From: Simmondsia chinensis
Lineage: Eukaryota > Streptophyta > Magnoliopsida > Caryophyllales > Simmondsiaceae
Reading direction: 5' to 3'
DNA: 64,000 nucleotides
NCBI GenBank assembly: GCA_018398585.1
Contig: JAGTTD010000001.1
Span: 35,913,938 to 35,977,937, forward strand
Numbering within the stretch: position 1 is the first letter of the stretch; every line of letters begins with the position of its first letter. Positions 20,845 through 31,879 of the stretch are shown here, in pieces. The notes beneath the pieces were generated by a model. It was not told the DNA's origin. It saw only the letters and a list, made by a program, of their open reading frames with translations, and did no database searches. The position numbers and the translations under genes were made by a program.

Positions 20845-22611
20845 TTAGACACCAAGCTTATCCAACCACCAAATATGCATCAAATAATCGAGATTTGCTT
20901 TATTACCATCTAACACAAGCATAAGTAGCAAAAATATCAAGTGGAGACACCAACCAAGCTCTTGAATACCTGAAAACTTCTTAAAACACAGAGTTGTTCT
21001 GCCCAGATCTTCCATGCTGATTTTAACTCTGATTTTAGCTGAAGTTCTCCTCAATCTTGCGTTGCTCTTCTCCACCAAAACATTAAGGACATATTGGAGC
21101 TTGTGCAAATGATTCTTCCACTCAAAACAATCACAACAAATCACTCCAAACAGATTCGGAATCTGCACCATATCAACACCAATCACTTGCAGTTGGTCCC
21201 AATTGTCAAATGCTAAAATCTCTATGCTTACTTGGCTTCGTGCACTGACATTGGCCTGCACTGCATTTTCCTTCAGCATAATACAGCCCTTATACACATC
21301 CAACAACTCAGTAGCTCGCATAGGAATCAAGCTTTGTTTTTTGTGAACCTTGAAACGCATTCTCGTAGCTCGAGTGCTTCTTTTCAGAAAAGATTCGACC
21401 CCTCTCAGCTTCATATAGTCTTGAGAATCTTCTCCCGGATCAGGAGGCAACTTATCATAAGAACTTGCACTTGGATAAGTCATAACTCCACTCGCATAAA
21501 GGAATAAATCATTTTGAACTTGCCTATCGGCATGCCGACAGTGCATATCAGCTTCTGGAATTGAATCTTGAGGATTAACACCAGCTATTTGAAGTTGCAC
21601 TTGAGGATTAGCCGACACATGCATGGGCAACTTCATCTTCTCCCTCATGAGATCATAGGACTTGTTCAAATACACTTCATTTGGATGTTCATGATGTCTC
21701 ACAGCAACATCTACTTCTGGAATTTGATTTTGAGACATGCCTTCATCTGAATGATGTTGCTCAACAGCAAAAGAGCTTCAATTCTGCAGCTAATCTTGCC
21801 AAGGAATAATACTTAACAAATGTGGAGATGTTTTTAGTGATATTACAGCCAAGGCGTCAAGTTTTTCAGTTAGAGTCTCAGATTTTGCTGCAACTAATTC
21901 TTGTATTCCTGCATAAATATCTGTAGGAGTAGCCTCTTGAGTTAACCCCAATTGAACATCAAGCATACTAGGTTGAGCCACAACCACACGCTTCAATTTT
22001 GGCTTGGACAACTTCTTTTTACCCTCAACCTCTTCCAATGCTTCACTTAGACGATTTCTCTTCGTCTTACTCTTTGCTTTCTTAATCATTCCTTTGACAT
22101 GTGAATCATATTCCCATTCCGAATGCATGTCATACTGTGCCTTAACGTCATCAAGATACTCACATCCTAGCAAAGAGTCTTCATTAGAATCATCTTGTTC
22201 AGACTCAGGTTCTTCATGCCTGTGTTCATCAATTTCGGCATTATCGTGGCCGAGTTCATCTTCAACAACAATAGATTTCACCTTCTCTTTTTGCTCAATA
22301 AAGAACTCTTGCGGTAGAACCACTTCAGTAGGTGGAATAATCTCAATTTGTTGCAATCGTTCCTCCTCATTCGCATCTTTACCCAACATCAACTTCAACA
22401 TTTGCAGAATGCTGTCATTCTACTGTTTACTCTGAAAGCTATGCTGATCAAACTTAGCATTCAGCTCGATTTGCTGCTGATCAAACTTAGCAATCAACTG
22501 TTCAAACTTGTCATTCAACTCCCGGTGATGATCGATTGATGCAAAACCACCAGAGCCTGTCACCGCAGCGGATACATTTGCTCCTAATCTGGTTCTAACT
22601 CTATCAGCCAT
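20845..22611 (-). pseudogene. N2 main ORF: gag-like start plus conserved N-block
   Basis: A single frame runs about 589 codons from ATG 22611 to a stop at 20845, with only two in-frame stops (22420-22422 and 21790-21792). The first 25 residues (MADRVRTRLGAN...) match the gag starts of G0 and G1. A heptad-like segment follows (KFEQLIAKFDQQQIELNAKF), then an acidic and Lys-rich region. At about 21546-21267 lies a block of about 93 residues shared with N1: it starts HCR, contains SYDKLPPD followed by acidic residues, then F-K-V with basic residues, and ends ELLDVYK. No enzyme motif is seen. It was presumably a structural or accessory protein of the non-autonomous element; this is inference. Confidence 0.65.
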
Positions 22612-22829
22612 GTTTGTAATGAACAACAAAACTTTGTTTGAAACTCGCAGAAGTGTGAAACTCGTTCGCACTCCTCAACAATCGATTGCTTAATGAAGTT
22701 GTACCCCTTTGTTCGCACAACCAATCAACTGCTATCGGTTCGACAATCGTCAATGATTATAAACTCTAACTGATAAACTTCGAACAGAACTTCGACCAAA
22801 CCCTAACCTTGAATGATTTTGGACAGCAA

Positions 22830-23684
22830 CATCCATTACCCCAGATCTACAGTTAATTGTGGCATTGGCCGTCGCTAAGAAAGGCCAACCTAAAATGACA
22901 AGGATATGGTTTTTCAAATGACTAGAAGGTTCCATATCAAGTACAAGAAAATCCGCAGGAAATATAGCTTTGTCAACCTTCACTAGTCTGTTAGTAAGCT
23001 CACCACGGGGGATACTAGTTGATATATTCGCTAACTGCAAGGTCACCATGGTGGGTTGCAACTCTCCTAAGCCTAAGTTCTCATAAACCGAGTAAGGAAC
23101 AATGTTGACACTCGCTCCTAAGTCCAGTAAAGCTTTATCAATCAGGTAGTCTCCAAGTGAACAAGAGATGGTGGGGACACCAGGGTCTTTGTACTTAATT
23201 GGAGTGTCACACTTCAGAATAGAGCTCACTTGCTCGGCTAAAAACACTTTTTTAGGCAGATGTGCTCTAGATCGCCTCTTTTGGTTCGGTAAGTCCTTAA
23301 TGAACTTTGCATAGGCCAGGATCTGTTTAATTGCATCAAGAAGGGGAATGTTTATCTTCACTAACATAAATGTCTCCAAAATATCTTCCCATTTCTTGTC
23401 CTTCCCATTTGGATGTGGTGCAACTAAAGCTTGGGGGAAGGGCACTCTAGGTATACATGAGGAAGGAAGATTAGAGGTCCTAAGAACAGGAGAAGGGTGC
23501 GTGACCTAATCGGTCACCTTCTCTCTTTCCTTGCTCTTCTCTTCTCCCTCACCGCTTATGGATACTTCACTCTTAGCACTCACCCTATTATCAACCTTTG
23601 TCCCACTTCTTAACACTGTAATGGACTTTGCTTGTTTTTGATAGGGAGGATAGTTGTCTTGCCTCACATAATTCCTGGGGTTTT
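22830..23684 (-). pseudogene. T2 Tat/Athila-like protease and gag C-terminal linker
   Basis: The open piece 22750-23445 contains FIKDLPNQKRR, then SCSLGDYLIDKALLDLGASVN and VPYSVYENLGLGEL, then PRGELTNRLVKVDK. This is the retropepsin of Tat/Athila-like gypsy elements, where DLGA is common in place of DSGA; the catalytic Asp codon is at 23122-23124. The piece after INCRSGVMDV (left of about 22840) no longer resembles the family. Upstream, 23446-23684 carries the AKSITVLRSGTKVDN-type linker with a stop near 23508. RT, RNase H and integrase are absent, so T2 is cut at about 22830 next to N2. Confidence 0.85.
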
Positions 23685-24436
23685 CTACGGTTTGTTAGAG
23701 AGTCTTACCTCATCTCTCCTACTAAAAGTGTAAGTTAGTTGACCTATTTGGGTTTCTAGCTTTGAGATTGATTGTATATGGGAGTGGAGGAGTTGGGAAT
23801 TAGATTCCAAACCTTTTAGCACACTCAAGACCTTCTCTTCGAAATTCGAATTGGAGCTCAAATTAGAAGATTGATAGTAGTTAGAAGCATACCCTTGCGG
23901 TTGAAAACCGAGATGTCGTGGCATACCAGATTGTTGAGGTCGTAGATTCTGTTGTTGTGGCACGAATTGCCCTTCTCCTCCTTGCCTCCAGGGGAACTTT
24001 GGGTGGTTTTTCCAACCAGGATTATATGTGTTCGAGTACGGATCGTTCCTCAAGAATCCTTGGGCTGCATTAACCTATTCCTCCGACCACTCAACAAAAG
24101 GTGAAGCAGAGGGGCAATCTTGTGTGGAATGAGAGATACTAGAGCATGAAGAATAGACACTACGCATGTTTTGAACATTAGACACATAAGGCGAAGTAAG
24201 ATGGCGTCATCACTAACGTTAGGGATCCTGAAGCTTGAGCAAACCTCCATGAAGCTATCTAAGTGTGTGTACGGGTTCTCATTGCCTAAGTTATGGAATG
24301 AAGGAAGCATTTGTATGGTATATGGCTTAAGCTTGAACTAATGGGCTATAAGTGGCAACCTAATGCATGAAGGAGAGGTTTATGTGGTGGGAGTAAAACA
24401 CTCCATAAGTGGACATAGTTGTTGTTCATTAGCCAT
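23685..24436 (-). pseudogene. T2 Tat/Athila-like gag
   Basis: The start is the ATG complementary to 24434-24436, giving MANEQQLCPLMECFTP. After an in-frame stop near 24340 the capsid begins YTIQMLPSFHNLGNENPYTHLDSF and VCSSFRIPNVSDDAI. A large deletion and frame change near 24050 joins this to the C-terminal part (DPYSNTYNPGWKNHPKFPW, then SISKLETQIGQL). The zinc knuckle expected between them is missing. The T4 fragment at 57780-57968 begins with the same MAN start and leader arrangement. Confidence 0.85.
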
Positions 24437-24810
24437 TGCGGTTCAGTGTTGGGCTCTAAAATCTCTTAAGATCCTTTCAATTTCAGGGTCGAATCTAGTA
24501 AAGTCAAGAGATAAAGAGCGATGACCGTGTATGAATAAACAACCACGAGAAGCAAGTCAAACTCAAACTAAAACTAACCAAAAAAAAAAAAAACAAATAA
24601 TAAACTATCCTAATATCTATCGATGCACGAAAATCAAAAGATGAATAACGCTCTAAAAATAAATAAATAAATAAATAAGCTTTTTAAGAAAAGTAAAGAA
24701 AATATTTTTTTAATTTTTTTTAAAGAAAAGGACAATAACAATTAAAAACAATTAAAGAAAATTAAAAACCAAAGAAAATCAAAAAAATAAAATCACGAAC
24801 GTTGCCTAGT
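24437..24810 (-). other. T2 leader between primer site and gag
   Basis: AT-rich untranslated leader with an A-rich stretch at about 24580-24600 and TAAA repeats at 24660-24680. No gene is seen. Confidence 0.6.
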
Positions 24811-24827
24811 CCCCGGCAACGGCGCCA
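24811..24827 (-). other. Primer binding site of T2 (tRNA-Asp)
   Basis: On the plus strand the site reads CCCCGGCAACGGCGCCA, identical to the 3' end of plant tRNA-Asp with CCA. The element strand is therefore a perfect primer site. Confidence 0.92.
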
Positions 24828-24833
24828 AAATCT

Positions 24834-26299
24834 TGATGTGTTTTTCTATATCTATCAAAATTTAATATTTAACCCCATCTACTAAACACATCTAAATTAA
24901 GTGTAGGGCGAGAGGGTGTCGAATCACAGGGACTAAGAGTACGTGAAGTTATTCTATGAACAAAAATGATTTGAATAAAATTGAGAGATTTTTGTGTTAA
25001 TTAATCTAGAAAATAACAATTAAACTAAAATAAGATACTTCTAATCGGAAAGTGTATTAAATCGGAACCTAGGGTTTCGAATCCATCATTAGCCAATCAT
25101 TTTTGCGTTAACTCTTAACTTGGGATTGTTAATTGTCACACGGGTAGTGGTTTAGGCTACAAGCTTCAACCAATTAAGGTGATGTTGTTAGTATCGCGTA
25201 TTGACCCTATCTAACTAAAGCATAAGAAAAATAGGCTCAACCTAATATATCGTTAATTATTACGTATTGACCCTATCTAACTAAAGCATAAAAAGGTAGG
25301 CTTTAATTAACAATTCAGTTAATACTATTACTTGATTAATTAATCCAAAGGCTACAAGCACAAAGAATTAATTTATAAATATCAATCTCAACAATTAAAG
25401 GTTACAAACTTCATAGTATTTCTCACAATCAAGTAATTCACATAACAAACAAATTATCCCGAAATTAAAAGTAATACAAAAGTAAAAAGGCTAAGACTTC
25501 ATCTAACCCCAGAGAGCAAGTTAGCTCTCCATCAAGAATGAACCGGTGAACTCATGTCGGTCTTCACGCTAATTTCGCTTTCGTTCCAAATTAATGAAAA
25601 AAAAGAAAAATAGAATTGGGAGAGACAGAAAGAGAACAGCTGTCAGAATTTCCACAAAAAACCTTAGCCCCCAAAACAAAGCACCATACCGCTTAAATCC
25701 TTCCACCAAACCGACCCTCTTTCATCCTCTCTAAGCCCTACTTGATCTAGGCTGTGCTGGATGTTGAGCTGGGCTGAGGTGATTTGCAGGTTTAGGGGCG
25801 TCAGCGTGCTGGGCTGAGAAGAGGACCTGGGTGTCGATGTGCTGTGTGGGCTGACGTTGAAGATGATTAAGATGCTCAAGTTCTTCAGCAATTGTTCAAC
25901 AATTGTGGACCGCGGGTGTGGCGGGCCTGTTTAAGACAAGCTGGACATGGGCTGGTGTCAGTTAACAGTAACGGGAGGGGGCTGGTGCAGATTTGGAATG
26001 CGGGTGGTGCGTGTTGGGCCTAAGCGTGAGGAGGGGATGGGCTGGGCTGGAGGTTGAAGATGATGGTGCAGGTCGGTGGGTTGGGCTGGGCTTACACGTT
26101 CTTGTCCTGAATCCCGATTGACTTGATTTAATTGCTTATGTGTCGAATTTGTCTTATTTGCTTCAGATTTGGCAATTTCTTGGATTTTAATCTTCAAACC
26201 TATAAACATTAAAATTGTCAAAGTGAGTATAAAATTATAATTAATCAGGTGCAAAATAATTAAAATAACAATTAAAATATGAGTAAATATGAGATGCAA
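24834..26299 (-). mobile_element. 5' LTR of T2
   Basis: About 1466 bp, starting TGATGTG next to the primer site. The outer end (GAGATGCAACA) is degraded relative to the CACATCA end of the T4 LTR. It aligns with T1 (4382-5164) and, more loosely, with T4. The GT-rich centre (25740-26100) is variable and contains the 35-bp segment at 25867-25901 that also occurs in the N3 flank. Confidence 0.8.
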
Positions 26300-27175
26300 C
26301 AGGTTCCTGCTGTGATGCAGCACATGAGGATGAAAGCATTTTTAGATGATCAAATTGAGCAGTTCAAAGGAACTCTTGAGAAGATCAGCAGTTGTTCAAC
26401 ACATGTCTATAGATGTTAAGATGCTCAAGTTCTTCAGCAATTGTTCAACACATGTTTAGCAATTAATTCAGATGAACATTGAATTAAAGCTTGAGCATAC
26501 TTACAAAGGTGCAGTGTGGGTCACCTTGAGGAAAGTATCAAACTTAGAAGGTTCAGTGGTTGTTCAGAAATTACTACTGCTGAAAAGTGTTCAGCTAATC
26601 TCAGGATTCAAGATCAATCTATTGTTGAATGTGCAAGAGTTTGGGAAAAGAAGCTCGAGTCTTCCATAGAATCAATGGACCAAGTTGGTATGCAACTAGA
26701 AGGTTTCAAGAAGGCCATGTTTCTGAAGTATCACCAGTGCAACAAGCCGAAGAACCATCAGAACAGCAGCTGCTGCATTCCATGGCTACAGCTGCTGCAT
26801 TTTTAGCCATCAGTGCACACTTGCTGCATTATATTAATGAGTGGTTGTACTAGTTGCAACAAGAGGTCCTTCAGGGAGATTATTGGTGTTGGAGTTGGTT
26901 GATTAGGCATGGTGTTGGAAGACCTCTTGCTGTATACACAACTATGAGATGCTAGCATTGTGGCAGAAACGGGAGACAAACACAGGTGTGCAGTAACCAT
27001 AACATCCAATATGAAATAGCAAGTTTCAAGCTGCAATTCGAATACAATTTAGATTCAGATCCAAGTGTTGCCAATTAGCACTCATTAGCTACACCTTCTA
27101 CAACAATAAGGGTTCTTCAAGTCACTACTCTCTGCTTAGATTCTTGAGGATGAGAATCTTTAAAGGGGGGAGTAT
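26300..27175 (+). pseudogene. N3 internal 3' region, unknown protein remnants
   Basis: Broken open frames lie between the T2 LTR and the N3 LTR. One frame (26516-26806) has a helical, coiled-coil-like segment (CARVWEKKLESSIESMDQ). No RT or integrase is present. The 3' terminus matches N1: the same hairpin and purine tract occur before the same TGTCATGA LTR start. The 5' part of N3 was lost or displaced by T2. Confidence 0.55.
27138..27172 (+). other. N3 pre-polypurine hairpin and polypurine tract
   Basis: AGATTCTTG-AGGA-TGAGAATCT at 27138-27159 pairs over 9 positions, two of them G-U in RNA. AAAGGGGGGAG at 27162-27172 is the polypurine tract. Confidence 0.7.
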
Positions 27176-27567
27176 TGTCATGATTCTAGAAGATGAGGCA
27201 AGTGGAATTAATTAGTAATAATTCATTGGTTGTAATAAAGTTTAACTCATTAGTATTAGTCACATTAAGCCATTTCTTAGTGTATTAGCCGATAGCTTGT
27301 ATGTGGAGGGAAGGTTATTAATATAGTTAAGTGGTAGTTAAGTCATGTCTAGGCGAAAGGCATTGTTAGATATTTTCCTTGTAATCTTCTTAAGCTAGAT
27401 TAGTATAAGTAGTGTTCTTTCTATTGTAATAGTTATTCAATCAAATACAAAATATCTTTTGATATCAGTTCTCTCTCTCTCTAATATCTCATCTTATTTT
27501 ACTTTTTTCTCATCTCAAATGCTACTATCCCCGATGTTATGATCAAGATTTATCTTGATTCATAACA
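27176..27567 (+). mobile_element. 3' LTR of N3
   Basis: 392 bp, from TGTCATGATTC to CATAACA. The first 8 bases match the N1 LTR. The CT-rich tract with CATCTC words is near 27470-27520. It is inserted in copia C2. Confidence 0.82.
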
Positions 27568-27968
27568 AATTCTCTGGCTCTATTTCATCTTTTGAAGAGG
27601 AAAGCAGCAACCGACCGTTTCAAAATCCAAGTATGAATATTGAGCGGTTGCCCAATATGTTGCTGAAAGTGACTAGATCAGATACCTGATGAGAGATCTC
27701 GGGCCACGCCATCTGTGACCAATCGTAGTCTACTGCAACAATGTATCTACATCTTGCCAACCTAGCCTCCAATGAAAGAAGCAAACATGCCAACATCATT
27801 TTCACTATGTATGGGTAAAAGTACTAAAAGGAGATCTCCGAATTTTCTACACACCTACAACCAAGCAACTCGCTGACATCCTCACAAAAGGATTCTCCGT
27901 TAGTATATTCTTTCAACACAAGAACAGTCTTCGCATCACTCTGTCACACTCAATTTGAGGGGGCCCAT
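27568..27968 (+). pseudogene. C2 copia RNase H C-terminus
   Basis: Decayed copia RNase H end. Around 27770-27950 the plus strand gives an ERSKHANI-like motif (usually RTKHI-I), then KGDLRIFYTPTTKQLADILTKGF, the conserved end of copia polyproteins, with frameshifts and stops before it. TTGAGGGGGCCC at 27954-27966 is the polypurine tract. The upstream part is cut by the N3 LTR. Confidence 0.8.
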
Positions 27969-28154
27969 TGGAGCATATTTGTAACACTAGTGTTTAGTCT
28001 TGCTTTATCTATTGTACTAGTGGAGTTATAATAACTCCAAGAACATTAAGTGTAATTATTCCTTCTAGTGTTACCTATATAAGGGCATCATTATAATCAT
28101 TCAAATGTATTTACCAATAGCTTTTCTCCATATTCACAATATATACTTATGCAT
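27969..28154 (+). mobile_element. C2 copia 3' LTR (right edge uncertain)
   Basis: It starts TGGAGCATATTTG just after the purine tract. CCTATATAAGGG at about 28073 looks like a TATA box. No clean CA end with a target duplication was found, so the right limit is approximate. Confidence 0.55.
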
Positions 28155-28176
28155 ATAATTATTTATATATAAAATT

Positions 28177-28558
28177 TTGGGTTATTTGCACCAAAGGTTC
28201 CAATACTTTGCTTATTGTGTCAATTTAGTCATTGTACTTTTAATTGTCTCAAATTATTCTCTATACTATTTGAACTGTGCTAATTTAGTCCAACTATCAA
28301 ATTGATGTTAAGCTAATGATACAATTTTAATGGTAAGATCATGATACATACAAGTAATTCCCTACCGATTCACCCGTTGACTCAATTCAACCCAACCAAT
28401 AGCCGAATTATTTAAAATTTCATCAACAACATAACATGACTTTTACTCTTAGAACCAAATTGACATAATTCACATAGTTGAGCGATTAAATTAATACAAT
28501 TAAAAATAGAAGAACTAACAATGGGTTAAATACTGGGACTTTTAATGTAAATAACCAT
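28177..28558. mobile_element. MITE-like element with imperfect inverted ends
   Basis: The left end GGTTATTTGCACCAAAGGTT and the reverse complement of the right end (GGTTATTTACATTAAAAGTC) match for most of about 75 bp, including AATTTAGTCATTG against AATTTAATCGCTC. There is no coding capacity. Size is about 380 bp. Confidence 0.6.
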
Positions 28559-29605
28559 AAAATATTTGTGTTGATATATTTATATGATTTTCATTTTGTG
28601 ATTTTTAATATCCAAATTCATTGCATCTAAAACTTTCAATTTTGTCATAATTTTTAAATGATAGTTTAAATCACTTGTTTTGTCAATTGTCGCTCCTGAT
28701 GCCCTCTACTATTTGGCCCAGTGATAAGACTTTCTGAAGTCGCTATTGCTTGAGACTTAGCTCTGTTGATGGTGTTTCTAATAACTTCATTAGGAGCGTT
28801 AGTCTTGTCTCATAGCCAGCATGTGCTTTATATAATCAAAACAACATTGTTTTTTGTCATTGGAGTTTACTAGGTAGCCATTGATTTTCTTCACGTGACG
28901 GGAACGTGCCTTGTTAACTTAAACAACTTTGTTTCCCGAACTTCTAAATTAGTCGGTAAACATTACCAAGAGCATCAATACATGAAATATAATATATATA
29001 CTGCTGGAGGGTAATCATGTTAGACTTGACTTACCCCAGTCATAATTTTTTGAGCAAGTTTATTTTCATAAACTCACAGTTACCATACAGTTAAAATAAA
29101 ACAAATAAAATGGAGCCATTTCGTCTCATTCAAATATATGAATACATTAAAAAAAAAAAAAAAAAAAAAAGAAGAAGAAGTTGGCAGCCACCAAAACAAG
29201 TGCCCCCAAGTGACAGTTACGTTACAACTTATCTAGCCAGCCACCAACCAGCTTCTATTGCTCAAAAAAGCATGATTATGTTTCAATTTAAATGTTATCA
29301 TCATTCAATGTATGATGAATACATAGGGTTGGTCCCTCTACAGCTATCTTTTGGCATATAAAAATCGACTAAATGATATTTTATTGTTTTTAATTTATCT
29401 CCTTAATAAAGTGCATATTCCCATGTCTAATTTCAATTATTTTAATTTTGATGTCATTATCACAACAAAAATTTATGACCGCTATGCATAAAACAAGGCA
29501 CTTGGATTTTGGTTGGCAAAATACCGTCTTTTTGTCACATTTTTTTATTGCATTTCAGTATGACCACTAATAAAGAGCCTCTTTTTCTTCCATTATAAAA
29601 TATAA
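28559..29605. other. AT-rich DNA without recognised gene
   Basis: Contains a 22-A run at about 29149-29170 followed by GAAGAAGAAG, possibly the tail of a retroposed sequence. I recognise nothing else. Confidence 0.5.
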
Positions 29606-29960
29606 CCTTTGAAATAATGGTATTGATATTTTAAGAGCACAATTTATTATTGCAAGAGCTGATTAATGATTTAAATTTTGTTAGACCAAAATGCCCTTTT
29701 ATTTGTACAACTTAACCTTTTGAATTACCTTACCCATTTTTTTATTTCAGATCCAAAAAAACTTAGATTATGTATTTAATAATTGTATTACTTATTCAAT
29801 TTATATATTAAATATCAATTATTAAAATTATTAATTAACATAAAATAACTATTTTAATATTATTTCTTATGAGTTTATAATTTCGTACAATATTATCAAA
29901 TATAAGTATGATATTCAAATAAAATATATAATATTATTTTTGTTTTACACAATACGTTGC

Positions 29961-29992
<32 letters not shown>

Positions 29993-31226
29993 GGCTATAT
30001 CCCGAATTTATATTTGTATCCTGTATTCAATATACATGGCTACAATGCATCAATTTAGAAAAAAGTAAATATTAATATTATTTTTTTTATAGATTATAAA
30101 TTTTTAATATAGGAGTTTCTTTTTATTCTAATGAGGAACCCAGTTATTCGGTAAACCCCAACCAATGCGGCGACCCACACATCACAAGAGTTAGTTAAGT
30201 CAAGAATTCTAGAGGGAGAGGTTCAAATAGGGAATCGACCAGCAATTGCTATTGTAAAAGTAATTCTATGACGTTGAAACAATGAGAGCAACAAATTTCA
30301 CTTAAAAACTAGGATCTTACTGTTACAATAACAATTTTACCTTGACAATAATATTGCCCTATTATTAAATACATGAATTACATACTTGGTAATGTTTTGC
30401 TAAAATAGAGCCCAAATACATTCAATTTTTTATTCACATTTAAACTAGATTTCTCACTTGCCACATTGATACTTTAACAAAGCTCATATTAGATAGGATT
30501 AGTGTGTTGGTTAAAAAACCAAAATTGGGAATTGAGGAAGACAAAGAAGGAGATGGATTGAATGAAAAAAGAAAGTAATTAAGTATAGTTGAAGAAATAT
30601 AAAATATAATATTAAGTTTCAGTTCGTATATTTAATCATATGATAAAGATTATTACTATCTAAATCATAATATTAAATAGTTTCTATAAGTTAAAAAAAT
30701 CTTTTAGTACATATTTAGATAAATAAATTTGATGAGATTAATTATCATTAAAAAATTAGGAAACTATCATACATATTTGGTTTTTGAAATCTAATAGTAG
30801 GAGAAATAATTATTGGTCAATGGTATTGTCATGACCAAACTGTTATTGCCTTCAAGGAAACTTTATGACTTTCATTATTTATAAGTCGCATCATCACTCC
30901 GACAAAAATAATTTTCGCCTTGCAGCAACAACTCCTATGTTAAAAATTATTAATTTTTAAAAATAATATTAAATATTAATTATTTTTCATTCATTAATAT
31001 TTTTTGTACTTTTATTTAATATATGAATTAAATACATAATATAAATATTAAATATATAATCTAAGATTTTCTAGATCTAGAAGTGGAAAATAGGTAAGAT
31101 AATTAAAAAAATAAAGTTGTACAAATTATATGACATTTTGGTCTAATAAAATTTAAGTCATTAATAAAGTCTGTCTATAGTAAATTGTGGTTCTGATATA
31201 TCAAGATCCTAAAACAATTAATAAGT
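29606..31226. mobile_element. Element with long inverted repeats (about 1.6 kb)
   Basis: The left arm (about 29606-29870, with TTGTTAGACCAAAATG) matches the reverse complement of the right arm (about 30945-31226, TTATTAGACCAAAATG). The shared part runs through TTGTACAACTT and AACTTAGATTATGTATTTAA-like words. The middle contains a 24-T run at 29961-29984 and no ORF. It is probably a non-autonomous DNA transposon; the family is not determined. Confidence 0.6.
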
Positions 31227-31879
31227 TTGACAATAAGCGACCAAGCGGATGATCATTAAATTTGCCGGATTAGTTCCCCTGAATGTGAGAAACCTATAGT
31301 CAAAGTCAAAAGCTAAAATTGAGTTGATTTTCGATTTAGGGTAGTGTTTTTTGTTTTTTTTTTTTTCCGCTTTCTAATTTTCAAAAATAAAACCTAGTTT
31401 TGGGAACATAAACTATTTTAATAATTGATTTCGTAATATTTTGCTTTTATTTTTATGAAAGATAAAGATGACCCATTTTAGGACTATCCACGAAGGGAAG
31501 GGAATTTTAAAGCATCCGTAGTAATGACAGTAAAGAGGGATTTATCCGATAGGTGCTACTATACTGAAAGGCCAAAACCCCTATAGCCCAAATTTACTAA
31601 ATAAGCCGCTACTTGATTTGCTTATCATAAATAGTGATTGAATGAGAGTTGGCTACATTTACCACTGACGACATGAATATCATTGAGATAGTTAGGATGT
31701 ATGCTGGAGTCACATTCAAACTCATAATAGCCTTAATCACCACTTCGTTGTCCTCCTCTAGATTAATCTATTAAGGTCAAGAAAGGCCGCATGATATAAG
31801 GCATCTCTAGCTGTTACTACTTTAGCTATCAAGATAGAAGCATTTCGTAACACCCCCCCCCCCCCCCCCCCCCCCCCCC
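31227..31879. other. AT-rich DNA and a 27-C homopolymer
   Basis: No gene. The C run is 31853-31879 and abuts the LINE remnant. Such runs are prone to sequencing and assembly error. Confidence 0.6.

Larger units (their letters stand above)
19228..22800 (-). mobile_element. N2: non-autonomous LTR element, 3' LTR and internal region
   Basis: It has a 3' LTR at 19228-19802, a purine tract and an internal region with one long decayed ORF, but no RT, RNase H or integrase. It starts with a gag-like MADRVRTR peptide as in G0 and G1, then diverges to proteins I do not recognise. It is inserted in the integrase of G4. Its 5' end (primer site and 5' LTR) is missing: between the ORF start at 22611 and the T2 protease at about 22830 no primer site is visible. 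Confidence 0.75.

Noticed and set aside
22004..22435. Ser-rich 143-codon frame on the plus strand
   Set aside because: Antisense shadow of the N2 ORF; Ser/Ala bias comes from the opposite acidic/Lys codons.
30121..30240. Possible tRNA-related SINE (GGTTCAAAT box B-like word)
   Set aside because: No matching box A, tail or target duplication.
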